Positions 19,036 to 28,680 of a stretch of DNA of 64,000 bases are shown here, in pieces. The DNA is from Tissierella praeacuta_A. GTDB taxonomy: Bacteria; Bacillota; Clostridia; Tissierellales; Tissierellaceae. The stretch lies in contig NZ_JBEBOY010000018.1 of the NCBI RefSeq assembly GCF_040396155.1, forward strand, positions 3,397-67,396, read 5' to 3'. Numbering within the stretch: the stretch's first letter is position 1; every line of letters starts with the position of its first letter. Under the pieces are notes generated by a model that saw only the letters and a program-made list of their open reading frames with translations, was not told the origin of the DNA and made no database searches. The translations under genes and the position numbers were made by a program.

Positions 19036-20811
19036 CTAGTCAGCGGTTTTATTTTCATCTTCAAGGTCTATTTCATAAACATTATAAACCTCGTTAGATT
19101 TTACTTTTAGCCTTGTGGATAGATACTTTTCAATATTAAAGGTGTTTCTTTTATCAAAATCCGATAAGTATTTGTAATTAGGATGCTTTGTGATGTCATA
19201 CTTATCCGATAGAAATGGGCGAACACCCCTTAGCTGTAAAATGCACTTGCCTCCATCCATAACAGCAAGTTCATCCATACTCATAAGCTCCTTTCCCAGC
19301 TTTTGATAATTAAGCCCATAACTCCTTTGTGTCCCTCTGGTATCGGAAGTATTGAACATATCAATAGTTTCTTTTCCGAGGGTTTCTGATAAATCCTTGA
19401 GGGTGGTTTTTTCCTTACCTCCAAGGAAGATCATACTGTCACAGTTACCGATAATGGTATCCGCATTATCCTTATATAAAGCCTTTAATTGACTTTGTGC
19501 CTGTAATACAAGGCAGGCTGAAATCTCACGGCTACGAATGGTTGCCATAAGTTTCTCTAGTTTTGGAATCTGCCCAATATTAGCTGCTTCATCAATTAGA
19601 CATCTTACATGAATAGGAAGCCTTCCACCATATACATCATCTGCCTTATCACAAAGCAAATTAAAAAGTTGGGTATATGCCATAGATACTAAAAAGTTAA
19701 AAGTATCATCTGTATCACTGATTATGATAAACAAGGCTGTTTTTCTATCTCCCAAGGTATCTAATTCCATTTCATCATAGGCAGTAATTTCCCTTAATTC
19801 TCTAATATCAAAAGGAGCCAGTCTTGCACCACAGGAGATAAGAATAGATTTTGCAGTTTTCCCTGCTGCTAATTTATATTTCTTATATTGTCTTACTGCA
19901 AAATGCTCTGGGTCTTTTTCCTCTAAGGCATCAAACATTAAATCTACTGGATTTTTAAAGTCCTCATCATCTTCTCTTACTTCTGAGGCATTGATAAATT
20001 CAATAAGTGTGGAAAAGTTTTGCTCATGCTCTGGAGCTTCAAAATAGATATAGCCAATAAGGGCTGTGTAAAGTAGGGTTTCTGCTTTGACCCAAAAATC
20101 ATCACCTGCCTTGCCCTCACCTTTGGTATTGGCAATCAAAGTGGTAACCAGTTTTAAAATATCTTTTTCATTTTTGATATAGGCAAAGGGATTATAGTGC
20201 ATGGATTTCTTAAAATTAATGGTGTTAAGAATCTTAATCTTATATCCCATACGCTGTAATAACTTCCCGCACTCCACCACAATACTGCCCTTTGGATCTG
20301 TAACCACATAGGAACTATGACACTGCATTAGATTTGGCTTTAGCCAAAATCTTGTCTTTCCTGAGCCAGAACCACCTACGATTAGTACATTTTTATTTCT
20401 TGCGTTCTTTGGATCTTTGGGACGATTAGACATCATAAGCCTTTCTGTTTCAGTTAGTATCACATTATTTTGGAATACGGGGTCTTGAAAAGGGCGAATA
20501 TCCTCTCTATTACCCCAACGAGCAGAGCCGTATTCTATTCCTTTTCTATATTTCTTAGCATTCTTTCCCTTTAGATAAACTGTAAGGCGAATAATAAGAG
20601 CTATAGCTATACCAAATAGTAAATCTTTTGGGTTGAAACTTGGAAGTGGGTTATCAAACGCTAGCCTAAAACCATTCATTAGGTTTAGAATCTTTTGTCC
20701 CATATCATATCCAAAGGCAAGTCTCCATGCCTGTGATACCTTGGTAAAAAACAAGGCAAGAAATAGATAGGGGATATTTAGAATTAGTATTCTTTTTAGT
20801 CTTGTATTCAT
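19036..20811 (-). CDS. virD4: VirD4/TraG-like type IV coupling protein
   Basis: A 591-residue protein with two N-terminal membrane helices (LILNIPYLFLALFF and LLFGIAIALIIRLTVYL), the Walker A motif VGGSGSGKTRF at about 146-155, the VVTDPKGSIV motif, and Walker B with RCLIDEAANIGQIPKL. This is the coupling ATPase that brings the relaxosome to the secretion channel. The ATG overlaps the TGA of pcfB by four bases, indicating coupled translation. Confidence 0.95.
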   Translation of the reverse strand: MNTRLKRILILNIPYLFLALFFTKVSQAWRLAFGYDMGQKILNLMNGFRLAFDNPLPSFNPKDLLFGIAIALIIRLTVYLKGKNAKKYRKGIEYGSARWGNREDIRPFQDPVFQNNVILTETERLMMSNRPKDPKNARNKNVLIVGGSGSGKTRFWLKPNLMQCHSSYVVTDPKGSIVVECGKLLQRMGYKIKILNTINFKKSMHYNPFAYIKNEKDILKLVTTLIANTKGEGKAGDDFWVKAETLLYTALIGYIYFEAPEHEQNFSTLIEFINASEVREDDEDFKNPVDLMFDALEEKDPEHFAVRQYKKYKLAAGKTAKSILISCGARLAPFDIRELREITAYDEMELDTLGDRKTALFIIISDTDDTFNFLVSMAYTQLFNLLCDKADDVYGGRLPIHVRCLIDEAANIGQIPKLEKLMATIRSREISACLVLQAQSQLKALYKDNADTIIGNCDSMIFLGGKEKTTLKDLSETLGKETIDMFNTSDTRGTQRSYGLNYQKLGKELMSMDELAVMDGGKCILQLRGVRPFLSDKYDITKHPNYKYLSDFDKRNTFNIEKYLSTRLKVKSNEVYNVYEIDLEDENKTAD

Positions 20812-21284
20812 AGGCTTTGCTCCCTATCTTTACTTTTCACCCTATCTGTAACTGTATTTTTCACAAGCTGGGTAAACTTTTTAAGCTGTGAAAGTACGGA
20901 AGGTCTTTCTGCTCTTTTTACCATTTTAGCTGTAAAATCTGCAAATGCGGCAGTAATGGCATCTGCATCCCTTCCCTTGAAAAAGACCAGATATTTAGAT
21001 GGCCTTACACTTTTATCTTTTTTAACAGCAAAATCCACACCGTATTTTCTTGCTGATCTTTCAAAGCTTTTAATGTTTTTATCTGTAATTTCAATATTAG
21101 TCATTCCTGCATTTTGCTTGGCAAGGTCTTTTATACTTTGCTTACCTTGAGGAATTTCAGGGTGATTTTTCTTATCCTTACGCCATGCTAAATATTTAAG
21201 AATAGCTGCCTTTAAACTTCTTGCTGTAAGCTTTGTACCGCTTATCACAAGTGCTACTGTTCTATTTTCTACTTCTTCCTGCAT
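20808..21284 (-). CDS. pcfB: PcfB family protein (DUF3801)
   Basis: A 158-residue basic protein starting MQEEVENRTVALVISGTKLT and containing LKKYGVDF-like RKYGVDFAVKKDKSVRPSKY and FFKGRDADAITAAF, the pattern of PcfB/DUF3801, an accessory protein of conjugation that acts with the coupling protein. Preceded by GGGAGGAGCTTCCT. It overlaps virD4 by four bases. Confidence 0.87.
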   Translation of the reverse strand: MQEEVENRTVALVISGTKLTARSLKAAILKYLAWRKDKKNHPEIPQGKQSIKDLAKQNAGMTNIEITDKNIKSFERSARKYGVDFAVKKDKSVRPSKYLVFFKGRDADAITAAFADFTAKMVKRAERPSVLSQLKKFTQLVKNTVTDRVKSKDREQSL

Positions 21285-21315
21285 AGGAAGCTCCTCCCTT
21301 CTGTTTTTGACATAG

Positions 21316-21358
21316 AAAAAGACATTTTGTAATCCTCTTGTATCAGGTACAAAATGCC
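21316..21358 (-). terminator. Terminator after the Rep-like gene
   Basis: On the minus strand, GGCATTTTGTA pairs with TACAAAATGTC and is followed by TTTTTC. It directly follows the stop of the Rep-like gene and precedes pcfB. Confidence 0.7.
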
Positions 21359-21359
21359 T

Positions 21360-22304
21360 TTAGGGGTTTCTGTTTAAATCATGATTTACCAATGCTGAGT
21401 AATAACTATCTATGGTTGATGGTGCATTAAACAAGGTAGCCAGTAAATACCGCCTGATGTTACGGATGTAAGTGGTGGTCTTATCAAGACATTCAAAGAC
21501 ATAGTCAATATGCAGACAATTTATCTTTAGTAGCTTTTCCTTTACAAGTTGTGATGGGTAATCATCTCCTGCAACATTTATTATGGCTTTTGTAGAACAT
21601 AGAGTTTCTACCATTAGGTCTACGATTTCATCTAAACGCTCACGGTTATGGTTATTCTTGATATACTCATATTCAATATTTTTTAAAACCATTTCTTTTA
21701 TTTCTGCTAGACCATCACATCCAATCTCATCGTATCTCATCTTTTTTTCTTGTGGTTCTTTATTTGATTGATAGGGATTTGATGGATAAGGATTTAATAC
21801 CTCCGTATTTAATAAATCAGTATTTAGTGAATTAGTATTTAATATATTAGTACTTAATTGGTGGGGTTTTCCCAAGATAGGCTCAGCCTGTTTAGGTTTT
21901 TCCAAGATTGGATTTTCCAGTATTGGCTTCTCCTGCGCCGAGTTATCCAAGATAGGATTATCCAGTATTGGATTTTCCCCTTTAGGTGGAGTATCAATAA
22001 TATCAAGACTTTGGGGCTGTTCAAAAATAGTATATTCTGTAGTAGTCAGTTGCCCTTTTTCATTCCTTAACCGCCTACGAATCACATAGCCATTAGTCTC
22101 CAATTCTTTTACTCCACTGTTAATACTATCTATGCCATCCTTACATATCATAGAAAGTCCCTTAGTCGTATAATCCCAGTTTTCTGGTAAAGAAAGCATA
22201 AGGGATAATAAGCCTTTTGCCTTTAGGGAAAGCTCTATATTTCTTAAATGATGGTTTGACATCACTGTATAGTCCCGTGTTTTTTCCACTCTAAAAACTG
22301 CCAT
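21360..22304 (-). CDS. Rep-like HTH protein of Tn1549-type elements (DUF6017-like C-terminus)
   Basis: The protein starts MAVFRVEKTRDYTVMSNHHL and has an N-terminal winged-helix replication-initiator-like domain (LKAKGLLSLMLSLPENWDYT; SINSGVKELETNGYVIRRRL). In the middle (about residues 110-195) is a proline/asparagine repeat region (ENPILDNPILDN, LEKPKQAEPILGKP, NILNTNSLNTDLLNTE). The C-terminal domain (about 205-314) fits DUF6017. Such proteins are annotated as replication initiators of ICEs and may support circular-form replication. ATG at 22302-22304 is preferred because AGAGGTG lies nine bases upstream; the upstream GTG is part of that site. Confidence 0.8.
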   Translation of the reverse strand: MAVFRVEKTRDYTVMSNHHLRNIELSLKAKGLLSLMLSLPENWDYTTKGLSMICKDGIDSINSGVKELETNGYVIRRRLRNEKGQLTTTEYTIFEQPQSLDIIDTPPKGENPILDNPILDNSAQEKPILENPILEKPKQAEPILGKPHQLSTNILNTNSLNTDLLNTEVLNPYPSNPYQSNKEPQEKKMRYDEIGCDGLAEIKEMVLKNIEYEYIKNNHNRERLDEIVDLMVETLCSTKAIINVAGDDYPSQLVKEKLLKINCLHIDYVFECLDKTTTYIRNIRRYLLATLFNAPSTIDSYYSALVNHDLNRNP

Positions 22305-22335
22305 CTCTATCACCTCTTTTCCTGCTTATATTTAT

Positions 22336-23262
22336 CTATCTTTCTTGATCCCTTGTTCGTTTTTTGTGCCATCCTTCAAGGAGTTTTATAATGGTTTCCT
22401 CCATTTGTCTAGGTGTATATGATTTGGGAAAATACTTTTTTAGCTTATCTCCAGTGAGGGTTACCTTATCTAAATCCCCTTTCTTTTCCTCGCTCATTAT
22501 GGCGCTCATGACTTCAAGGCTTAACTTCCCCTCATTACTAAATTTCTTTAATCTTTGTGCCTGTGAAAGTGAGGGAGTTGCCTGTTCCATATCCATAGCT
22601 TCAAGTAAATCAGCTTGCTCCTCACTTTTAAGGAAGGATATTTCTACAGCAGGATTGAAGGCTATTTTCTTTTCATCTACCATCGAAAGTATTTCAGGAA
22701 TAAGATGGGTAAGACGGATGAAACGCTGTACCTGTCTGCCACTATCTCCACCTTCCTTACCTACAATATCTGCTGTTTCTAACTTTCCGACAACTTGTCG
22801 GGAAGTTAAATCATTCCTAGCACCCTGATTTTTTATAGCATCTAATTTCATTTTATAAGCAAAGGCTCTTTCACTTGGTAAGATATTTTCTCTTTGCAAG
22901 TTGCTGTCAACCATGATAATAATGGCGGCATCATCGTCAAGGTTACGGACTATGACAGGCATTATTTCTAATTCTGCAAGTTCGCAGGCTCTTTTTCTTC
23001 GGTGTCCTGCCACAAGTTCGTAACCACCTTCATCACGAGGTCTTGCAATGGCAGGAACTAGAACACCATATTGTTTAACACTTTCTGCTGTGTCAAACAT
23101 AGCTTCATTATCGATTACCTTAAATGGGTGGTCTTTAAAGGGATGTAATTCTATTAAGGGGATTTCAATTATCTTTTCCCGGTTTTCATCAGCCCTACTT
23201 TCCTCTGTGGAAAATAAATCATCTACTGATGTCAGCTTTATGTTTTTGGCGGAGCTTTTCAA
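22336..23262 (-). CDS. parB: ParB/Spo0J-family partition protein
   Basis: A 308-residue protein with a ParB N-terminal nuclease-like/CTPase domain: VLVPAIARPRDEGGYELVAG, then GHRRKRACEL (GxxRxxA box) and a central HTH region. Start is TTG at 23260-23262 behind AAGGAGGTGTTGAAAA, within the 3' end of parA (44-base overlap). With ParA it should segregate or stabilise the circular form of the element. Confidence 0.92.
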   Translation of the reverse strand: MKSSAKNIKLTSVDDLFSTEESRADENREKIIEIPLIELHPFKDHPFKVIDNEAMFDTAESVKQYGVLVPAIARPRDEGGYELVAGHRRKRACELAELEIMPVIVRNLDDDAAIIIMVDSNLQRENILPSERAFAYKMKLDAIKNQGARNDLTSRQVVGKLETADIVGKEGGDSGRQVQRFIRLTHLIPEILSMVDEKKIAFNPAVEISFLKSEEQADLLEAMDMEQATPSLSQAQRLKKFSNEGKLSLEVMSAIMSEEKKGDLDKVTLTGDKLKKYFPKSYTPRQMEETIIKLLEGWHKKRTRDQER

Positions 23263-24040
23263 TTTTCAACACCTCCTTGGTTAAATTTCCATACCCTTCA
23301 GCAACCTTTCCCTTTGGGTCATGGGCAAAAATACTTTTCCCCTCTGCACTGATTTCAGCGGCTTTTACAGAACGAGGTATATCTGCTTTAAATACTTTAA
23401 TACTGCCTTCATAAGTTTCTCTTACCAAGCTGCTAATGTCCTTTGCAAAATTGGTACGCCCATCTACCATAGTCAATAAAATACCATCAATTTTTAGTTT
23501 AGGGTTTATCTGTCTACGTACCTTTCCAATGGTCTGTAAAAGCTGTTCCAATCCCTTTGCTGGTAGATAATCAGCCTGTACTGGAATGATTACACTATCA
23601 GATGCAGTAAGGGCATTAATCGTCAGCATACCTAAAGAGGGCATACAGTCTAAAAGTATATAATCATAATCCTTCTTTACCATATCAAGGCATTGTTTAA
23701 GTATTGTTTCCCTGCTCATAGCATTAACAAGGGATACTTCCATACCAGATAATTCAATGTTTGCAGGAAGTAAGTCTACCCTCTCATAATGTTGTAAGAT
23801 GCCCTCTCTAGGCTCAATAGTTGTGTCTGTAATAACCTTTCCCATTACTGTTGCAATGGTTGTTGGAAGCTTATCCGGCTGTGGGAATCCTAAACTAATG
23901 GATAAACTACCTTGTGGATCTGCATCTACAAGCAAAACCTTTTTACCTTCCAAAGCCATCCCTATGCCTAAGTTGGCACAGGTGGTTGTTTTGCCCACAC
24001 CACCTTTCTGATTGGCTATGGCAATTATCTTTGCATTCAA
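23219..24040 (-). CDS. parA: ParA-family partition ATPase
   Basis: The protein (TTG start at 24038-24040, ribosome binding site AAGGGAGGA) reads NAKIIAIANQKGGVGKTTTC with the deviant Walker A motif, DADPQGSLSISLGF (switch I region) and DYILLDCMPSLGMLT (Walker B). About 273 residues, standard for ParA/Soj. It is the first gene of the operon going left and is preceded by a hairpin at 24068-24112. A longer frame from 24094 would run through that hairpin and is rejected. Confidence 0.93.
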   Translation of the reverse strand: MNAKIIAIANQKGGVGKTTTCANLGIGMALEGKKVLLVDADPQGSLSISLGFPQPDKLPTTIATVMGKVITDTTIEPREGILQHYERVDLLPANIELSGMEVSLVNAMSRETILKQCLDMVKKDYDYILLDCMPSLGMLTINALTASDSVIIPVQADYLPAKGLEQLLQTIGKVRRQINPKLKIDGILLTMVDGRTNFAKDISSLVRETYEGSIKVFKADIPRSVKAAEISAEGKSIFAHDPKGKVAEGYGNLTKEVLKIEKLRQKHKADISR

Positions 24041-24067
24041 ATTTGTTCCTCCCTTCATTTTGGGTAC

Positions 24068-24112
24068 AAAAAAACCGCTTGCTTTATTTTTCAATAAAGA
24101 AAACGGCTTTTT
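24068..24112 (-). terminator. Terminator-like hairpin just upstream of parA
   Basis: On the minus strand CCG-TTTT-CTTTATT-GAAA-AATAAAG-CAAG-CGG is followed by TTTTTTT, a full intrinsic terminator, only about 28 bases upstream of the parA start. It either ends transcription arriving from the right or acts as a leader attenuator for the conjugation operon. Confidence 0.65.
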
Positions 24113-24475
24113 CTATTTATACTTAATTTAATTTTACTTAGCATTACATGTATAAATATTGCTGAATATCTTGATTTAATCATCTATCAACATATCTACA
24201 CACTCCATATCTAAAACTACTGATACTTCAATTTTATTTCTCAATTCCTTATTTCTAAAATCATCACCATCTTTAGTAAAAGTGACATACCTCGTAAAGT
24301 GTTGAAAATTAAGGATTTCTACGTATCTTTCCTTTGCATTCCTATTACGCACTCCACATGCCTTGAGGAGATAAAAAAGATGCCCTTTGAGCCTAGTGCC
24401 CCCTTAGCGTCTGGATATCTTTACGACATTCTTGCTTTATATTGGCTGTTATTCTTCAGTAATAGGTAAATGCTC
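24113..24475. other. Junction between ICE core and cargo
   Basis: This 360-base stretch contains att-like copy A. It also holds a minus-strand open reading 24176-24403 without ATG that encodes RNRNAKERYVEILNFQHF and continues to DMECVDMLIDD, possibly a gene fragment starting at a GTG. I do not recognise it. The promoter of the parA operon should also lie here. Confidence 0.4.
24319..24425 (-). repeat. rumA 3'-end remnant / fossil att site, copy A
   Basis: Minus-strand reading ALGSKGIFFISSRHVECV then IGMQRKDT and TAG. The RHVECV...RKD ending resembles the C-terminus of RlmD/RumA-type 23S rRNA uracil methyltransferases (family ending HVECVVLMSRK). On the plus strand it starts TGCCTTGAGG at 24359 and shares the layout of copies B and C, including CTAGTGCCCCCTTAG. 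It lies between the ICE core and the next cassette. Confidence 0.6.
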
Positions 24476-24859
24476 TTATAATGCCTCTGTGTCTCCCTTA
24501 TTCATGAGAACAAAGTGTGTAGCATAAGCTTCTTCTATATTAGGTTCTCCGTATTTACTAAAGTGCAGGGGTGTTTTTTTCCCTTTAACTCCCCATTGAT
24601 AATATGCTGTCCAGGAAGCTTTTAATTGATTTTCTCCGGCATATGCCTTAAGCTCTTTCATAATTAATGACAGCTTACTCAAGTTGGTTTTACATACCTT
24701 TTCCAGGTAAGGTATCCGATGAAATCTCCAGTTCTCATAATCTTGATATGATAATACTCCCAGCTTCATCAGCAAATCCACAGGCGAAATATAATTTCTT
24801 TCTTTTAGTATATCACCTGCAGATGACCATACCTTACGTTTCAGTTCAATATTGTTCAT
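24476..24859 (-). CDS. Hypothetical protein of three-gene cargo operon
   Basis: A 127-residue protein from ATG 24857-24859 (MNNIELKRKVWSSAGDILKE), with a helical N-terminal half (YISPVDLLMKLGVLSYQDYE, resembling a small DNA-binding-type domain) and a Lys/Tyr-rich second half. No family is recognised. Ribosome binding site AGGGGGA lies 15 bases upstream; a TTG at 24872-24874 is an alternative start. It is the last gene of an operon with the pRiA4b-ORF3 domain protein and the 593-aa protein. Confidence 0.6.
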   Translation of the reverse strand: MNNIELKRKVWSSAGDILKERNYISPVDLLMKLGVLSYQDYENWRFHRIPYLEKVCKTNLSKLSLIMKELKAYAGENQLKASWTAYYQWGVKGKKTPLHFSKYGEPNIEEAYATHFVLMNKGDTEAL

Positions 24860-24885
24860 ATATGTACCGCTCAATCCCCCTTTTA

Positions 24886-26055
24886 CTACCAATCGCAACC
24901 ATACTGCACCGGTGCTTCACCTTTTACCTCACTTATCTCGCATTCCTGTGTATGTTCATTCAATATACGTTCTACTGTAATCTGAAAATACCACTCATCC
25001 CCAAAATCAAATAAATATCCGAATTGCATTCCTTCATAAGGCAAAAGCTCTGCCAATAAAACTGTATCTGCCTGCCATATTTCATCCTTACACTCCGGTG
25101 CATAGTACCTTCTTTGGGAAGTTCCTGAGCCAATTTGAAAATAATACAGATGATCCATGTCAAAGCCAACACTTTTTTGTATCAAATAATGCAATTCCTC
25201 CAGAGTAAACTGATCACCTATTGTTATTTTCCTGATACAGGAACCAATCGTTATTTTAAATTTAATTGTGTGAGAGCCTGCTTCCACCGGATATGCCCAA
25301 AAACCCATCAGCTTCTCTTCCATGTTAACAGTATCATCTCTTACGACATTCCTTATGGTTGATAACACCGTACTGACATCTGGATTATACCCAAATACCC
25401 TATCCTGTTTTTCCAATAGATCTTTCCAGACATACCCTTCCTCTGTCAGATAAAGTGTCTTAATTCGAAACTTATTATCTTTATTCTCTTCTTTATCCTC
25501 CAACCATTCAATACGAAGCAATTGGAATAATGCAAAAAGACGGATCTCCGGAATATAATGGCTTCCCCAGGGTGACGCTATCCTTCCTCTGAATGGATCC
25601 AGTAGTGCTTCCTCTTCCCTCGCTTTTCTAATCACCTCAAATATTCTTCCTCTCATAAATGACGAACGAGAATCACCCAATGCCTCCTGATACTCCCCAA
25701 GCCATATCGTCATCATAAGAATATACCGTTCCATAGCTGACATATGGAAAAATATTGAATATCTTTGACCCTTTTGAACGGTCATACTTTTCCCCTTCTT
25801 GCTCATAACCTGAAGGATACCGGTACGTATCGAGAAAAAATAAAAGAAATCAATCACTGTATAATAATCCTGCATCCTTCCATATGACAGGTATTTCTCC
25901 CGAACTATATCAAACAAACCATTCAATGCAAAGCAATCCTTTTTCCCAATATGGCCTGTACGCTTTGACAGTTGTACTTCATTTAGCTCAAAATAATCCA
26001 GGAATAGTTGATATTCCTTTTCTAATTTTTCTGCTGCATTTTGAAATAGGTTCAT
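24886..26055 (-). CDS. Plasmid pRiA4b ORF-3 family domain protein
   Basis: About 389 residues from ATG 26053-26055, which follows AAAGGAGATTAT. The N-terminal two thirds is unrecognised and helical. The C-terminal part (about residues 245-389) is a pRiA4b ORF-3-like domain: YPVEAGSHTIKFKITIG, then YYFQIGSGTSQRRYYAPE and LLPYEGMQFGYLFDFGDEWY, whose FDFGDEW is characteristic. The domain is common in mobile elements and has no assigned activity. It sits between the other two genes of the operon with short gaps. Confidence 0.75.
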   Translation of the reverse strand: MNLFQNAAEKLEKEYQLFLDYFELNEVQLSKRTGHIGKKDCFALNGLFDIVREKYLSYGRMQDYYTVIDFFYFFSIRTGILQVMSKKGKSMTVQKGQRYSIFFHMSAMERYILMMTIWLGEYQEALGDSRSSFMRGRIFEVIRKAREEEALLDPFRGRIASPWGSHYIPEIRLFALFQLLRIEWLEDKEENKDNKFRIKTLYLTEEGYVWKDLLEKQDRVFGYNPDVSTVLSTIRNVVRDDTVNMEEKLMGFWAYPVEAGSHTIKFKITIGSCIRKITIGDQFTLEELHYLIQKSVGFDMDHLYYFQIGSGTSQRRYYAPECKDEIWQADTVLLAELLPYEGMQFGYLFDFGDEWYFQITVERILNEHTQECEISEVKGEAPVQYGCDW

Positions 26056-26129
26056 ATAATCTCCTTTTGTATCGATGGAGTATGTCCACTTCCATATTCC
26101 ATCCGCTGTTTTTAATATCATTGGTTCAT

Positions 26130-27911
26130 CTATTTTTTCATTCCATATGTCACCAATTCCTTGTGGAACGCACTTCGTCGGGAATACTCACTTCTATATC
26201 TCTCCATAATATGCGCCTTAGCATCAGGAATACCAAGAGACTCCTGTACTTCTCCAAATGCAGCAATAAAGGAAGCACACTCTCCATAATAGTTTCTATG
26301 ATTTCCTTCCATAATCCCAGTCACTCTGCCGGCAATCCATTTTTCAATTTTCTCTAACCATTTCTTTGTTTCCTCTGCTGTCAGTTGTACTTCATTCTTC
26401 CATGAATTGAAAAGCTGTGAAAACAATTCATTATCCGATAGTTTAGAATTGATTTCCGTTCCCCGATAAAACTTATCAGCGGATATTTCGCAGGCAGACT
26501 TTGCCCTGCCTTGCATTGCCTTCATACCTTCCGGAAATTTTTCTCCTTGAAACAGAAGCAAAAACATAAATGCCAGTCCCTGCTTCATAAACGTTGATGA
26601 CCAACCAAGGGCATTCTTTTCATTCATACCCACAGAATACATCCTTTCAAACTGTTCTTCAAAAAACAGCATAGTACAATAGCCCTCTCGATAAAGATAA
26701 TTTTCCCTCTCGGCATTCATGTCGTAAAAAAGACTTTTATCTCGATTTTTCGTTTTCTGATAAGTCTGTTCTATAATAAATTTAAGTTCCTGTTCCCATT
26801 GTTTCCAATTATTAGTGCAGATTCTTATTCGCATATAGTTAACCACTGTAGTTTCAGAACGAAATGCTTCGATCCAGCATTTTTCCATCTTCTCAGGATC
26901 ATTCAATTTCACTGCATACTCCGCTGTAAGAAGTGCTATTTCGCTCCTGACTAGATAAGAAGATGGTATTTTCTCCATTGCTTCTATCCCAATTTGAAAC
27001 ATGCTATCACTTTCATCAGAATTTAGTTTTATCTCTAAAAACTGCTGATACAAAGAAGGATGCTCCGTCACATATTTTCTTGCATTTTCCAATAGACAGC
27101 TTTCATCTTGAATCATGGACTGAGCTTCTCTTAATAATTTCTCCGCTGATTTACTTTTTTGTGCACCGAGGTATCCTATCCACATCGGAAGAAAAGCATC
27201 AAACTGTGACAATTCATCATTTCCAGATTGCATGATATCCTCAAGTTTCATATCATAACACCTAAAATTTTCCATCATGCAATATATTTCATCTGCTCTA
27301 TCTTCAAGTTGGTTTCCCATATAGGTAAGATATAAACATTCCTTTACAAACGGAATATACTCATGCCCTAATAAATTATATTGATCTAACTCATACATAT
27401 ATAAAGGGGAGCCATTATAATCGCAATAATCCCCTTCCGAAGAAACCTCCAATACAGATAGAATTTCTGAAAGCTCATATCCCTCTTTATATAACTCCCT
27501 ATCAACGCAGATATGAATTAATTCCATTGCTTCATTAATATCCTTTAAAATTCCCTTTGGGTCAGAGAAGAGAACCTCATCCACATCACTATTGTACCAG
27601 TCATCCCACTCTTCATTATATTCACTTTCTAAAAGACGACTTGCGGAGTTGATTTGTGTTAATCTCTCTTTAATGCTTTCTATGCTAAGTATTATTTGAG
27701 ATATTCCATCATCAATGCACTTCTGGTAGGATTCGCTCTCTGATATATTTTCATAAGACCTCATCAATTGCAGCAAATTGTTTCTTCTATTTTCAGGCCA
27801 CGTTCTTGCTATTTCGTGGATCAGCATTTCCATATTTTCATGGCTTAAATTCTTTGAAAGTGCATCCACTTCTTTGAGAAATTTAGGCAACTTCATGCGC
27901 TCACTATTCAT
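26130..27911 (-). CDS. Large helical hypothetical protein (593 aa) of cargo operon
   Basis: Starting at ATG 27909-27911 (ribosome binding site GAAGGAAG), the protein begins MNSERMKLPKFLKEVDALSK. It is almost entirely helical with repeated helix pairs (ELSEILSVLEV, ALLTAEYAVKLNDPEKMEKCWIEAFRSE), resembling TPR-like or SWIM-associated helical repeats. There is no signal peptide or membrane segment. The pairing with a pRiA4b-ORF3 protein downstream suggests a functional unit, but no function can be assigned. Confidence 0.65.
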   Translation of the reverse strand: MNSERMKLPKFLKEVDALSKNLSHENMEMLIHEIARTWPENRRNNLLQLMRSYENISESESYQKCIDDGISQIILSIESIKERLTQINSASRLLESEYNEEWDDWYNSDVDEVLFSDPKGILKDINEAMELIHICVDRELYKEGYELSEILSVLEVSSEGDYCDYNGSPLYMYELDQYNLLGHEYIPFVKECLYLTYMGNQLEDRADEIYCMMENFRCYDMKLEDIMQSGNDELSQFDAFLPMWIGYLGAQKSKSAEKLLREAQSMIQDESCLLENARKYVTEHPSLYQQFLEIKLNSDESDSMFQIGIEAMEKIPSSYLVRSEIALLTAEYAVKLNDPEKMEKCWIEAFRSETTVVNYMRIRICTNNWKQWEQELKFIIEQTYQKTKNRDKSLFYDMNAERENYLYREGYCTMLFFEEQFERMYSVGMNEKNALGWSSTFMKQGLAFMFLLLFQGEKFPEGMKAMQGRAKSACEISADKFYRGTEINSKLSDNELFSQLFNSWKNEVQLTAEETKKWLEKIEKWIAGRVTGIMEGNHRNYYGECASFIAAFGEVQESLGIPDAKAHIMERYRSEYSRRSAFHKELVTYGMKK

Positions 27912-28508
27912 TTTTTTCTTCCTTCTTTTCAACTCTTTTTTATTTATCTTTAATAACGTACGAATTTCTATCATTTACGGCCACTATATCCGCAAAATCC
28001 GTTCAGCCCGAAAACTTCTGATTTCGCTTTGAAGATGGCAAATCCAAACTGTATACCCTTTATTGTTTCAATAGGGCATTTCATAAGGGTCAATCATTCA
28101 AAACTCCATATACTCTAAGCTACTTCTTAACAAAGGCACCAATCCACCTTTGTAAATCTCTGCTCTTGCAAAGTCTCAAACCTCCCATTAATTTCAGATT
28201 TTCATTCTAATTCAGTTATTAAGTTTTTCTTTATAACTGGCAACTGTAAAGTTTTTCTTAAAGCTCATATGAGCAGTTATCAAAAAGATGCATATTTTCA
28301 TAAATCTTACTCTAGCTATAAAAATTCCATTAAACCTCCACTACAGAAGCACAAAAGCCCGCCTCAGTCTTCTATATGTTCTCAACTGCTCCCATTTCAT
28401 AATAATTCAGCCCACGTTCTAAATGTGAGGTCAGAAGAAAATTAATTTTTAGTAGCTGCCTTTTCCTTTATTTTACCATATAGAGGATATAACGTACATT
28501 ACCATTTG

Positions 28509-28620
28509 TTATTTTACGCGACATATTTCGACGCAAATCTCGCAATGCCTTGAGGTGACAATAAAGATGTCGTAAGAACCCAGTGATTCCTTGGTGGAAG
28601 GGTATATTTTCAAAATATAA
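28509..28620 (-). repeat. rumA 3'-end remnant / fossil att site, copy B
   Basis: Minus-strand reading STKESLGSYDIFIVTSRHCE, then ICVEICRVK and TAA, parallel to copies A and C (SRHxE core). The plus strand from 28546 reads TGCCTTGAGGTGACAATAAA and shares about 70 percent of bases with copy C over some 73 bases. Confidence 0.6.
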
Positions 28621-28680
28621 TTTCCTTTCGTTCATTTTATCATACTCTTATTCTTTATATTTTATTTTGTAAATTTAAAA

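Noticed and set aside
21775..21980. Short tandem repeats resembling a small repeat array
   Set aside because: They are coding repeats (ILDNP/LNTN type) within the linker of the Rep-like protein, with no spacers; not a CRISPR.
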